DNA of 64,000 nt from Eupeodes corollae (GCF_945859685.1 NC_079149.1:24525118-24589117), one strand, 5' to 3'. Shown: positions 52,131 to 63,819, counted from the stretch's first letter. The notes: generated by a model not told the origin, from the letters alone. Numbers and translations: made by a program.

Positions 52131-53370
52131 TAATAGAATTCTAAATTGGACAACTGCTTAGGAGTGACTACAGCTTATATCCCTAAGATTCTTCAAGCAT
52201 ATTATCTTTTAAATAAAAAAAACTTCTATTAACAATTTGATACACTTATGAACATCTTTGTTTCACCTAAGTATCGTATGACGTGTTAAACGTAATAAAA
52301 AAAAATCTATCACTTTTTGCAAAATGTATAATAAGAACAAATTTTTGCAATTAAAATGCTTCAAATTCCCAACACTTGTTCTCATATCCTTACAAGACAC
52401 ATTATAAAATTTTAACTTCATATATTTTTACCTATACAATATATTTATAGAGCAGGGTATAGGGTACACTGTACGTAAGCATGTAAAGATATCTATGACA
52501 TTTTACGTAAGATCTTTTAGCAACACCCCATAATTAAATGATGAGGTTGAACATGGTAGTCTCTCACTATACCTCAATCCCAACAATCCCAATCCCAACA
52601 ACCACACCATGCAACATCCATCATGCATGCACCCTAACAATTTCGACTCGAATAACAAATTCACAACATTTATCCATCTATAGAAAGACGAGCAACCATA
52701 AACGAATGCTCATGTCCTCTATGGTCACACTTAGCTGATTCCATTCCCACAAGTTAACTTATACCTACCTCGCACTCGTATCTATCTATGTTCCAAGCAA
52801 AGTTTAAAGAGTATCTAACAGTGCAGACTAAGGAATGATGATCACATTGAACAGCAGAATGGAGTCTTTTGAAGTAGTCAAATGTTGTTGTTATTGTTTT
52901 TGTCACAAGCTACTAGTTTAACACAACATACCTTAGCTATCAACAAAAATGTTACTATAGTAAAGTTACATCTTACATGCAACTGCAAACCGAACCAAAA
53001 TTAAAAACAAAACTAAAACTAAAACCAAACGAACTATTAAAAGATTCACATGCACAAAGAACTTATAATGGAACGCAATGGTAAAAAGAAACTCAAAAAT
53101 CAAAAGAGCTGAGGTTCAAACTTTAACACAACACAAAACAAAACAACAGGTAGATTGGTTACCTATGTACAAGATACACCTGAGCAGAGAACAGAGTCAG
53201 AGTAAGAAAATTCATGTGTACTCGTATGAAAAGATTGGTGTATCTTAAAATTATTTTTCTACTTCTTCTTTCTCTTCCTCTTCTTCTTCTACTTCTTTTC
53301 TGAGTTGTTTTCTTGTTGATTTTCATTTTTAAGGCCGGGGTTCGACTGGGAGAGATGAAAACTACCAAGT
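52131..53370. other. Less AT-rich interval, no firm gene
   Basis: 52540-52740 has CCCAACAATCCCAATCCCAA repeats that translate to Gln/Asn/Pro-rich peptides in several frames with no homology or upstream coding sequence. It could be the 3' UTR or the upstream regulatory part of a gene beginning near 53.38 kb. Nothing firmer. Confidence 0.35.
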
Positions 53371-53371
53371 C

Positions 53372-53409
53372 TCAGTTCAGTTTAAACTTTGCGATCGTCG
53401 CGTTAGTCG
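53372..53409 (+). promoter_or_regulatory. Candidate Inr/DPE core promoter
   Basis: TCAGTTCAGTTT (two overlapping TCAGTT initiators at 53372 and 53377) with AGTCG at 53405, close to the DPE site. Spacing to the second initiator is one base off the canonical +28. No TATA. Suggests transcription to the right. Confidence 0.35.
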
Positions 53410-54231
53410 GTTCTATGGAATAATAACAAAAGAGCCTTTATTGAGTTCGGTTGGAATGATTTTATAAAATATAAAAATTTAAATAATTTGTATCTGAATA
53501 CGGAGTTCAATAGTTTCTCCAACAATTTTTTGAAAAAATTTGCATCGAAAAAGTGAAAACTCTGCCAAAGAAAACTCGCTTCTGGAAGATTTTCAATGAT
53601 GAAGATCATCAGTGAGGAAGGCAAAGATCGTATTTGATCGTCATCGTCGTCGTCTTCGTCTTCGTCATAGCCATTGGCTTTTGGTTTTATTATTTTTCCT
53701 TCATTATAGTTTATCTACTCGTATCTATCCATCAACCAACATACACTTCCATCTAAAACAACTGAAAAAAGAGAAAATTAAATATAAAAATAGTTGGATT
53801 AATATATTTTTATTATTATTCTTGTATGTGCCGTGGTTCGTGAGAGTGTAGCATGTGTACATAACGTATTTGAAAAATTAAGAAGATACAAGAAATGTCT
53901 ATAAAAGGAAGAAGTTATAAAATAATAAAAAATATCTAAGTCTAAGAGAGAAGTGATTAAGATTGTTTTTCTTTTTTTTTGTACTTGGTGTTGTTGTTTT
54001 AGTTCTTTCTTTTGTGTTTGATTTTTATTAAAGTGTTGAATTTAAAAAAAAAAACGTTCCTTCCTTCCTTCCTTGAGAGTGGTTAGTGGCAAGATTAAAA
54101 TAATTCTATGTCCATTAGATACTCAGATATAAAAGGAAGATCATTCTCTACTTAACTCTAGCATAGAATCATCCAATTGAAAATACATATTCACCTGTGG
54201 CTTTTATCTGCATATACATATGGGAACAGGT
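53379..54231 (+). other. Candidate non-coding first exon
   Basis: Region without repeats ending in CAG|GTGAGT (GT at 54232), a good donor. It includes a CGT/CTT trinucleotide microsatellite (53640-53670) and no long ORF. If real, the coding exons are outside the window, to the right. Inference only. Confidence 0.3.
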
Positions 54232-54893
54232 GAGTGCTGTTTTATGTGTTTTCCTATAAATAGTGTTTCATTTGGAAGCACTAAAGTTGTTACATTATTT
54301 TTTAAGAGTTGAGTTTATTTCAGTGAAGAATTTAGAATGATGGAGTATTTTAAGAATAATATTACTGCCTTTATAAGTTGGAATTTCGAGTAGAGTTTAT
54401 TCGTGCATTAACATATTGTTTCGGAAGCTTATTGGCAAGAGTCTAGATATTTGGTTTTTAATAAAATATGAATTTAAATTGAGGAAACTTTAGCTATGAA
54501 ATTACGATGGTAGTGTGTTAAGGAAAATTAAGTTAAGTTAAGTTATTTTTGATTTTGTAAAATGAAACAATGTTTATTTTACTTTGTTATTAAATAAAAA
54601 CAAAATTGGTAGCTCTTATTTCAAAAAAAGTAAGGAGGTAGTTAAAACCCCAACAAAATAAACTTTTAAAACTTGGCTTTTCCTATGCGTCCAGGAAAAT
54701 AATATAGAAAACTCTTTTCTGACAGAACTGAATTTAAAGCTAAGCACTTAATAAAAAAGTCCTCTCAAAACCAACTTTGTAGTGCTCTTAACAAACTTTC
54801 AAATAAATGATAGCCAAAACAAATTATTCAACGCATAAAATTTGCAAAATCTCATCGATTCTTTATTTGAAACGTTAGATTGGTCCATGACAT

Positions 54894-55965
54894 TTACTTT
54901 TTAAAGATAATTTCATTTAAATGTTGACCGCGGCTGCGTCTTAGGTGGTCCATTCGGAAAGTCCAGTTTTGGGTAACTTTTTCGAGCATTTCGGCCGGAA
55001 TAGCCCGAATTTCTTCGGAAATGTTGTCTTCCAAAGCTGGAATAGTTGCTGGCTTATTTGTGTAGACTTTAGACTTGACGTAGCCCCACAAAAAATAGTC
55101 TAAATGCGTCAAATCGTATGGCCAACTTACCGGTCCATTCCTTGAGATGAATTGTTCTCCGAAGTTTTGCCTCAAAATGGCCATAGAATCGCGAGCTGTG
55201 TGGCATGTAGCGCCATCTTGTTGAAACCACATGTCAACCAAGTTCAGTTCTTCCATTTTTGGCAACAAAAAGTTTGTTAGCATTGAACGATAGCGATCGC
55301 CATTCACCGTAACGTTGCGTCCAACAGCATCTTTGAAACGGTCCAATGATTCCACCAGCGTACAAACCACACCAAACAGTGCATTTTTCGGGATGCATGG
55401 GCAGTTCTTGAACGGCTTCTGGTTGCTCTTCACTCCAAATGCGGCAATTTTGCTTATTTACGTAGCCATTCAACCAGAAATGAGCCTCATCGCTGAACAA
55501 AATTTGTCGATAAAAAAGCGGATTTTCTGCCAACTTTTCTAGGGCCCATTCACTGAAAATTGGACGTTGTGGCAGATCGTTCGGCTTCAGTTCTTGCACG
55601 AGCTGTATTTTATACGGTTTTACACCAAGATCTTTGAGTAAAATCTTCCATGTGGTAGAATAACACAAACCCAATTGCTGCGAACGGCGACGAATCGACA
55701 TTTCACGGTCTTCAGCAACACTCTCAGAAACAGACGCAATATTCTCTTCTGTACGCACTGTACGCATTCGTGTGGTTGGTTTAATGTCCAATAAAGTAAA
55801 CTGAGTGCGAAACTTGGTCACAATCGCATTAATTGTTTGCTCACTTGGTCGATTATGTAGACCATAAATCGGACGTAAAGCGCGAAACACATTTCGAACC
55901 GAACACTGATTTTGGTAATAAAATTCAATGATTTGCAAGCGTTGCTCGTTAGTAAGTCTATTCAT
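54894..55965 (-). pseudogene. Mariner transposase, one frameshift
   Basis: ATG at 55965: MNRLTNEQRLQIIEFYYQNQ, an N-terminal helix-turn-helix region, then RQILFSDEAHFWLNGYVNKQ (first Asp), QELPMHPEKCTVWCGLYAGG. The frame shifts near 55350-55390, after which VTVNGDRYRSMLTNFLLPKM, DMWFQQDGATCHTARDSM (second Asp) and DLTHLDYFLWGYVKSK (third Asp) follow to the stop at 54894. All three Asp are present, so only a single indel inactivates it; this is a young copy. The family cuts and pastes at TA. Confidence 0.88.
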
Positions 55966-56078
55966 GATGAAATGTCAAAGCATACTGAGCATCTTTCTCT
56001 TTGCCACCATGTCTGAAATCCCGCGTGATCTGTCAAATACTAATGCATGAAAATCCTAACCTAAAAAAAATCACCCTT
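54894..56078 (-). mobile_element. Mariner element with almost intact transposase
   Basis: The 5' TIR is at 56078: TA|AAAGGGTGATTTTTTTTAG. The transposase lies at 55965-54894. No 3' TIR was found beyond 54894, so the 3' end may be truncated. Same family as the remnant at 50.7 kb. Confidence 0.85.
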
Positions 56079-56135
56079 TATATTTACAGACGTTATTAAT
56101 ACCCGTGTTTTGTTGCAACATCTATCAACAGTAAA

Positions 56136-57060
56136 GTAGGATTTTACACGAATAACAAAAACAATATCCATAGTGATAATAACACCGATAAAAGTTAGAG
56201 TAGAATCTCACTATGGATAGGTTTTTAACATTTTCATTTCGTTCTCAAATGTTGGTACGATTGATACTGTATTTGTATCTCGATGGCTGTGTTCGTTGAG
56301 TAGTTCTGCATTTGGAATCATGTGTGTTTTCCATTGCGGAAAAAACGAATCTATTAGTGTTGATATTATTTAGTTTTGTTAGTGAAAATGGACTAACTGG
56401 GCTTATTTTGCAAGAAAAAACAATAGAAAAGAGATTTATGTTTTGTTATGTTTCCAAAAAAGGTTTATCTCAGTTTAGAATCAATAAATCTCAACTCGAT
56501 TCAGGTATATAAAGAATTGAGGCGAGCTTCAAGCTCGCTTCAACACAACATGTTAATGTAGGAGTCTACGAACAAACCCCCTTTTTGAAGCTTTTTATTA
56601 TTATTTTGACAGATCTTCTTTCAGTTGTACCAATTTTTAAATACAAAAATCTATATGAAATGCGAACAAAATGCACGTAATATTTAGGATTTTACACGAA
56701 TAACAAAAATAATATCCATAGTATGAAAACTACCGATAAAAGTTAAAGTAGAATCTTACTACAGATGGGTTTTTAACATTTATATGAGTCTCGAATGGAT
56801 CTTATGTGATTTCGTTCTCAAATGTTGGTACGACTGATATTGCATTCGTATCTCGATGGTTGTGTTCGTTAGGTAGTTGTGCATTTGGAATCATGTGTTT
56901 TCCATTGGGGAAAAATATCAATCTGTTACTATTGATATTATTTAGTTTTGTTAATGAAAATGGGCTAACCGGGCTTATTTTGCTAGAATAGAAAAGATAA
57001 TAAAGTTTGGTATGTTTCCACTAAAGGTTTACCTCAGTTTAGATTAAATAAAGCATTTTG
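56136..57060 (+). repeat. Two ~370-bp direct repeats, 550 bp apart
   Basis: 56136-56480 and 56686-57045 share TAGGATTTTACACGAATAAC, TTTCGTTCTCAAATGTTGGT, GCATTTGGAATCATGTGTTT and TTATTTAGTTTTGTTARTGA. A further TCAACTCGATTCAG motif followed by TATATAAAGAATTGA occurs at 56488 and 57317. It resembles LTR or other element ends, but no gag/pol is visible. Confidence 0.55.
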
Positions 57061-57734
57061 GTGTGTTCACAGCACAAGAATATTTAAAAATGATTAAGTT
57101 GGACTGCACTTTCTAAAATGCAAAAGGTGTTTCGATGTTTCTTATACACTACCTACTCCATGTGCAATTTTTAATTTGATTTAAATAAAACTATATTTCT
57201 TTTACACAAACATGCAAATAAACCGACCATAATGCATTATATCTGACCATTTTCTTCACAAATTTTGAATAAACTCCAATTCCCGACCGGATTCGAGTCA
57301 AATCAAGCTCATTTCAACTCGATTCAGTTATATAAAGAATTGATACGAGCTTCAATCATTCAATATTTTGCAATGGTTTTTAAGTTATCAAATGTCAAAA
57401 TATGACAGGCTTAAAAAATGACAGCTGTTCAGAATTGTATAGAGCTCAAAAAGCGTACATGAACATACAATTTATACAAAGAAAGGCGTGAGTGGTTTGT
57501 GTTGAAACTATAAAGTTTTAAAAAAATTGATCTTGAATATTTCTAAGTTGAATGAAACTGTAATTAACAAAATTTGATGCTAATACGAAAAGTTATCATT
57601 TTAAAATTAAGTGCATGACATAATGTTGAACCAAAAAAGAAACACTTTGTGGGAACTAGAGGCATATTTATAAATCTGTGCAAAAAATGCAAAGGCTCTT
57701 AAGTCGACTTATGTGATTTCAGTTTATTATACTT

Positions 57735-59655
57735 TTTTTAACTTCCCATAGGAAGTTATTGTAATGGGTCCGATTTGACAAATTGAAAATTTTGACATTT
57801 TTAGAAAGATGTCTGCGTGCGTGTGTACGTTTGTACGTTTGTACGTCCGTACGTCCGTACGTTCGCGACGTTTTTTTTTTGTCGTCCATAGCTCAAGAAC
57901 CAGAAGAGGTATCGACTTCAAATAAATTTTGTTATACAGATAATAAGGCAGAAAGATGCAGAAAGGACTCTTAAGAAAATTGCGTGGGTGGTTTTTTTAC
58001 CATAGCAGTTAGAAAAAAAGGTGAAAATTTTGGTTAACCTTAAATATCTTACGAACCAAAAACGCTAGAGACTTGAATTAAATTTTATATAATATATTGT
58101 AACGTGATACCAAACAGGTATATTTTTTGAAAAAAATAAACATAACGGTTTTTTTTATAAATCAATAAAACTGAAAAAAAAAAATTTGTCACCTCCAAAA
58201 TTTTACGACTGAAATATGATTTCATCTCTAAAACAATTTTGTGCAACGAAGAATAATGTTTTTGACATCTGATAAAATTTTGAGAAAAATCGAATTGACA
58301 GTTTTTTTTACAAAAAATAAAAACCTAAAAAAAATGTATAAAAGTTGGTAAAAATTGAATTTCGACTCAAATATCTTTTCAAAACTTTGAGATATTGGCT
58401 TTGATTTACTTTTATCTTTCAAAACATTTTGTTGTCAACATTCAGTTAAAGTTTGAAAAAAATCGATTTGACAGTTTTTGTACAAAAAATTAAAAACCGA
58501 AAAAAAAATTAACAAAAGTTCGTAAAAAATGATTTTCGACTCAAATATCTTTTAAAAACTTAGATAATAGGTTCTAACTAATTTTTTCTTTCAAGAAATA
58601 TTGTTTTCAACATTAGGACAAATTTTGAGAAAAATCAAATTGACAGTTTTTTTACAAAAAATAAAAACCTGAAAAAAAAGTATAAAAGTTGGTAAAAATT
58701 GTTTTTCGACTCAAATATCTCTTCAAAACTTTTAAATATTGGCTTCAAACTAATTTTATCTTATAAGAAATATTGTTTTCAACATTTGGTGAAATTTTAA
58801 AAAAAATCGAATTGACAGTTTTTTTTACAAAAAATAAAAACCTAAAAAAAAATGTATAAAAGTTGGTAAAAATTGAATTTCGACTCAAATATCTTTTCAA
58901 AACTTTGAGATATTGGCTTTGATTTACTTTTATCTTTCAAAACATTTTGTTGTCAACATTCAGTTTAAGTTTGAAAAAAATCGAATTGACAGTTTTTGTA
59001 CACAAAATTAAAAACCGAAAAAAAAATTAACAAAAGTTTGTAAAAAATGATTTTCGACTCAAATATCTTTTAAAAACTTTGAGATAATAGGTTCTAACTA
59101 ATTTTTTCTTTTAAGAAATATTGTTTTCAATATTAGGACAAATTTTGAGAAAAATCAAATTGACAGTTTTTTTACAAAAAATAAAAACCTGAAAAAAAAG
59201 TATAAAAGTTGGTAAAAATTGTTTTTCGACTCAAATATCTCTTCAAAACTTTTAAATATTGGCTTCAAACTAATTTTATCTTATAAGAAATATTGTTTTC
59301 AACATTTGGTAAAATTTTTAAAAAAAATCGAATTGACGGTTTTTTTACAAAAAATAAAACTCTAAAAAAACAATACCTACTAAAACTTGGTAAAAATTTA
59401 CTTTCGGCTCAAATAGCTTTTCAAAAATTAAAAATATTGGCTTCAAACTTATTTTATTTCAGAGAAAATATTGTTTTCAATATTCAGTAATTTTTATATA
59501 AAAATCCAACAGTCCGTATTTTTCATACAAAATAAAATCTACAAAAAGTAGTGCGCTAATTTGGTAAAAATACATATAGACAAACTTTTAAGCAAGACAA
59601 ATCGACAGACGGGATGGGAAGTTATCAGTGTGGGTCGCATCCCAGCCTCTTTTTT
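57735..59655 (+). mobile_element. Satellite-bearing DINE-1/Helentron-like element, copy 3 (complete)
   Basis: 1.92 kb. Left end contains the palindrome AACTTCCCATAGGAAGTT (57741-57758). Then the conserved block, a GTACGT-type microsatellite (57810-57866), GGTGGTTTTTTTACCATAGC, the internal block AAATATCTTACGAACCAAAA, a tandem array (58260-59520) and the 3' end with hairpin GGGATG...CATCCC then CCTCTTTTTT. GGAAGTTAT...GTNTGGGT is shared by the left and right ends. No ORF. Layout (terminal block, microsatellite, tandem core, 3' hairpin) matches DINE-1/Helentron elements. Confidence 0.75.
58260..59520 (+). repeat. Tandem array with three-unit higher-order repeat
   Basis: Units of 171-174 bp (GACAGTTTT at about 58300, 58472, 58644, 58816, 58990, 59162, 59335). 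Blocks of three recur: CTGAAAAAAAAGTATAAAAG at 58670 and 59189, AAAACCGAAAAAAAAATTAA at 58494 and 59012, each about 519 bp apart. The second block is nearly identical to the first. Confidence 0.8.
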
Positions 59656-59669
59656 ATATATATTCTGTC

Positions 59670-60260
59670 TACAAACTATTTCTCTATTTTACCCTCGTTG
59701 ATAAATCCGAAAGCTAAGACCTTTTGTTAAATAAATAAAGTTTAATTCGTAGGGTTTTGCCAAAGGTAAAACACCTTAAGTAGAGAATAATTAGTCTTAT
59801 GTAACAGTTTATTTTATATATCAGATAAAAGGCACAAATGATTTTGGGAAATATCTTTTGTGTTTTAATGTTCCATACTAATCAACAAAGTGATATCCAT
59901 TATGTCAACTTAAGATATTTTACCACAAAGCTTCTTCTGTATTTACATTTCTTATATTGATTCAAGATTTTTTACCATATTTGATAAATAAAAAAAAAGA
60001 AGGTTAAACCGACCTTAGAACATCATAATAAATGAAAAACTGTAAAAGTTATTTTAGTAAGAACACTTAAGTCAAAAAAAACATTAATAAATGTATTAAA
60101 TACTCCACTTATCAAAACTTAATTTTTCTCTTTAAATAATTGTATGTATATAAAGGCAAAATTATTGAATATTGTATTTTCATATGTTCTCAATTTTTTA
60201 TAAAACAATTATTGCAAGTTAAAAATAAGCTTTATACAAAATTATAACAAAAGCCTTAAG
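59670..60260 (-). repeat. Dispersed repeat, inverted relative of 49260-49760
   Basis: Reverse complement holds AAATATCTTAAGTTGACAT, AAGGTCGGTTTAAC and TTAATACATTTATTAATG in the same order and spacing as at 49.3 kb. No ORF. Confidence 0.6.
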
Positions 60261-60349
60261 CTTTTACCATTTAGAACATAGATATTTTTTAAGACAATAC
60301 AAAAAATCCCCCTTAAAGATTCAATCTGGCAATACTCTATTTAGAGTTA

Positions 60350-60556
60350 ATGGCTGTGTTCAATCTCGTTTTGGATAGGGTGTCTTGGATAGGTGGATTT
60401 TTAGATACCTTGTTGAACGAGTTGGATAGCTGTATTAAGATAGCTGTCAAAAAACAAAAACAACTTTCAGCTGTTCACAAAAACTGTTGTAAGATAAAAC
60501 ATTTAATGAATAATTCAACTGATTCGTCGGATGATGATGAATTGATAGGTGCTTAA
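60350..60556 (+). CDS. Short ORF of Harbinger-like element, possible transposase N-terminus
   Basis: 68 aa, MAVFNLVLDRVSWIGGF to NNSTDSSDDDELIGA. The SSDDDEL end resembles the acidic serine N-terminus of Harbinger transposases. The ATG overlaps the element's left boundary and target duplication, which argues against a conserved start. Probably the relic of a longer exon. Confidence 0.3.
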   Translation: MAVFNLVLDRVSWIGGFLDTLLNELDSCIKIAVKKQKQLSAVHKNCCKIKHLMNNSTDSSDDDELIGA

Positions 60557-60898
60557 CAATTAAATAAATAAGATATAACCTTCTGAAATTCAGAGGCAAG
60601 CAGCTTCTTTATCGTCTATTATCTACAGAACATCCTCAAATACATCTTGAACTAACATTTTGTATCTTTTTACTAACCAATAAATGCAAAAGGCTGAAAT
60701 CAATGTTCAAGTTTCTTGAAATTCAACCATGTGTTGAATCAGCTGTTCTGTCAGATACATACATACTCCAGAAATTCTTGGATACCTTTGGATTTAGATT
60801 AGACATCTCAGCTGTTTTTGATTAGCTATTATTTTACACGTAAAACACCAAACAAAAAGGTATCCGGATACCCTATCTGCCTGAGATTGAACGCAGCC
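60352..60898. mobile_element. 547-bp PIF/Harbinger-like TIR element, target duplication AAT
   Basis: Left end GGCTGTGTTCAATCTCGTTT, right end (reverse complement) GGCTGCGTTCAATCTCAGGC, followed on both sides by GATAGGGT. AAT at 60349-60351 and 60899-60901. It encodes the short ORF at 60350-60556. Confidence 0.85.
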
Positions 60899-60901
60899 AA
60901 T

Positions 60902-61174
60902 CTTTTTGACAACTGTCACTGTCATGAGCCTTTTATATCGTTTTATATCTTGTTGGAAATCACACTATCTAAACGATTTTCACAAATTACTATTCCTAAT
61001 AATTTGCAAAAGTTAAAATCACGGAATGACAATTTTAACTTTTAGCAATTTACTTTATCAGTATGAAATCTGTACAATCTAATAAGAGCCGTGAATGGAA
61101 TAGTCGAGTATAAAGTTTGGAATTCCATGAACTGTCTTTAAAATTTGGCACCAATGTTAAATTAAAGAATTCAT
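60902..61174. other. AT-rich spacer, nothing recognised
   Basis: Between two TIR elements; no coding or repeat signal. Confidence 0.35.
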
Positions 61175-61566
61175 AGGCTTTTTTTCACACTATACAGTTT
61201 TGGCCGTACGGCATAAACCGATCAATGGCTAATTACACATAATACGGTTTTGATCGTACGGTAAAACACGAAATATGCAGGGTTCCTGTGTTTAGTATAC
61301 TTTTTTACAGGTTTAGTTCGAACTCTGCCGCACGAATAAAATCGTATGATGTGAAAACATGCATTTCGCCACTAAACTTATCGCGCCGTCCGGCTGCCGT
61401 ATACTGTAGTGTCAGCAGACGGTTGCTACACGTCTTGGCGCCGCGCCGGCATTTTGCAGCAACCGTATAATATGAAAGCGTATATGATCTTCTTCGTGCA
61501 TATAACAAAATGTCACCGTCCGGTTTTTTGCCGTACGGTTAAAACCGTATAGTGTAAAATAAGCCT
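61175..61566. mobile_element. TIR element/MITE with GC-rich core
   Basis: Left end AGGCTTTTTTTCACACTATA, right end (reverse complement) AGGCTTATTTTACACTATAC, then GGTTTTRRCCGTACGGC on both sides. Many CCGTACGG/CGTACGGT motifs inside; the core (61370-61460) is markedly GC-rich compared with its surroundings. No clear target duplication. Overlapping ORFs on both strands are palindrome artefacts. Confidence 0.7.
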
Positions 61567-61998
61567 AAACATTTCGGTTCTCAGTTGTGACCATTTTTTT
61601 GAGTAAACGCATTATTTCAACAATTTCAATGCATTGTTATAGCCTTTATAGTTACATTTTTATTTATTGTTAAATTTTTATAGTAATTTTTTCAAATGAG
61701 AAATATCTAAGAATTACACCTTTAGAAGTGACATCTGCCTTAAGTTGTTCGTGGCTTAGGTTAAAGAGAATAATATGATCAAGATTCTTTTTGAAAGAAA
61801 GGTATAAGTTGTGTGTGTTAAGATATTTCTAAACCGAATGAGAGCAGAATCAATATGATTCTATCCTCCTACGCACATACAAATATTATGTGTGTAATAA
61901 GTTTAAAACAAAAAAGGGCAAAATGTGTGGGATCTGTGACATTGAAATCTGAAGTCAATAATTTGGTTTGACAATTATTTATGTATCAAAATCAAAAA
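61567..61998. other. AT-rich spacer, nothing recognised
   Basis: No coding or repeat signal. Confidence 0.35.
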
Positions 61999-62302
61999 TG
62001 GGGTGGCGCAACAGTCCGTTGTGAACCAGGGCCTAGTGACTTACAACTCTCAACCATTCCTGTGTGCGAGTAATGTTGTCAGGAATGGAGGGGACCTACA
62101 ATTTTATGCCGAATCCGAACGGCTAGTTTGAGAAAGCACTTTTTCATGACAAGAATTACTCTTGAAGGATTTGTCAATTCCTCGCAAGAGGCAGTACCCG
62201 CGAAAATTTTTTTTTTTTTTAAATTAAGGTGGCACAGGCAGGGATTGAACCCAAGACCCTTTGCATGACAGTCCAACGCACTAACCATCATGCCACGGGT
62301 AC
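61999..62302 (-). mobile_element. tRNA-derived SINE, copy 2 (best preserved)
   Basis: Minus-strand element. The tRNA-like head (62302 to about 62228) begins GTACCCGTGGCATGATGG, TTAGTGCGTTGGACTGTCAT and has GGGTTCAATCCCTGCC (B box) and GTGCCACC; GTGGCA and TGCCAC pair as an acceptor-like stem. An A-rich/T-rich tract (62211-62220) and a body shared with copies at 11773 and 23528 follow, ending GGTTGCGCCACC-like. RNA polymerase III transcription is expected from family knowledge. Confidence 0.8.
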
Positions 62303-63815
62303 TACTTATTTATGTATGTTCTTGGTTAATTCATTAGGATATGATTCTATTCTTACCCAATTATTTTATACTTTTATCTTAGGAGCAATGAAGACTTTTC
62401 AGAATAAAATTTGTATTTATGATAATGAAATCAATGTTTTTAATTAAAATATGAAAAAATATGTTTATAATCTGATTAAGCTCTTGCTTTCGCTTTATTC
62501 TTAGTAAAAGTTATACATTTAGTGTCTGGTGCTTTAACACAACAAGAACAGCTGATAGCTTTACATATTTATTAACATTTTCAAATAGAAGTTATTTTCT
62601 TATTTTCCATTTTACTGTGCATAGAAAATATCTTTTCGTAGCTAAGAAATGTTAATTACGATTTTATGGATATTTGGAAATTAAAATAACACAAAATTCA
62701 AAATCTCTCATGTAAAAATCTTTTCTCCTATATTTTGTATTTATTTTTATAACTTTAAGCTCATTAAAATATCATAGTTAAACAATTAAGACCAGTTAGC
62801 ACCAAAAAGATTGAAATTCGAGCATCTTTCAAGTAAAAAGACGACTTGAGCAGGTTCTATTTTATATTTTTTACATTTTTTTCATCCATAAATTTGAAAA
62901 TAGAACAAAAGTAGAAAAAGGAAAAAGAGAGAAAGGTACAATATGTCTTTAAATAGAAAAAAAAGATTTATTAAGAATGCATATATTTTTTAATTAGATG
63001 AAATATATACAAAATTAAGTTATACAATTAAGGGTATACCAGGCAAGCTCATTTCTATAGCTGGAATTCTTTTAAAAAGATTTTAAGAAGTGACTGTAGG
63101 TTAGTTATTATTCTTTAAGGTCAATAAACCTCTAATTTGTCTTAAGAAATATACATATATATACTGTTGTAATTAATTGGTGAAGGAGATGGTCTTAAAT
63201 CAGTTTATTTAATTGATTACTTACAAACTATTTCCCTGCTTAACAGATATTTAAGACACGTATAGCTTTATACATGTTTTAAGGCAAGTTTTTGAAATTA
63301 ATTCAATGAAACGATAAAACGATAAGTTCGCATAATTTTTTGTTTACTTCATTAAGATTTTGCAATTCTAATTTTAGGTAATTCAAGAAGTACTTTTTTA
63401 AAATCTTAATGACGATCTTCTTCAATAAAAATCAACGCATGCTAACTTTGTACTAACGCAAAAATATAATTATTTGGATATAACATTTCCTTATATAAAT
63501 GGAATAATGAATTCTAATACCTAAATTTAATTGACCTACAATTATTATTGTTGTTTATATTTCAAGAGAGACTCAACAACCAAATTGTAATTAAGCAAGA
63601 ACCCCAAATTATGATATAATAACTTCCGATTGGTAGATAAGTAGACTGTATGCAAGGGAATGTATGAAGGCAAGTCAAGGTCAATATTTTTTTTTTTGAA
63701 AGTTCTGAAGACTTACTATAATAAATTTTAAATACAATACAGAGTTTTCTAATTTTTTATATGAAAACTAGCTGACACTACAAACGTTGTTTTTCAATGT
63801 ATATAATTTCTAGAG
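62303..63815. other. AT-rich interval, nothing recognised
   Basis: No ORF with recognisable domain. Short A/T-rich motifs only. Confidence 0.4.
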
Positions 63816-63819
63816 AAAT

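Noticed and set aside
52538..52738. 66-aa Thr/Pro/Ile ORF, and an Asn/Pro-rich frame in the same place
   Set aside because: Low-complexity CCCAACAAT repeats, stops in the other frames just upstream and no usable acceptor phase.
53159..53368. Arg-rich minus-strand ORF
   Set aside because: Derived from a CTTCTTC/CTTCTCT tract; no start context or domain.
62228..62302. Possible genuine tRNA gene
   Set aside because: Ends pair and a B box is present, but the anticodon arm is irregular and the sequence continues into a repeated body, as for a SINE head.
62079..62447. ORFs on both strands
   Set aside because: Lie in the tRNA-derived SINE.
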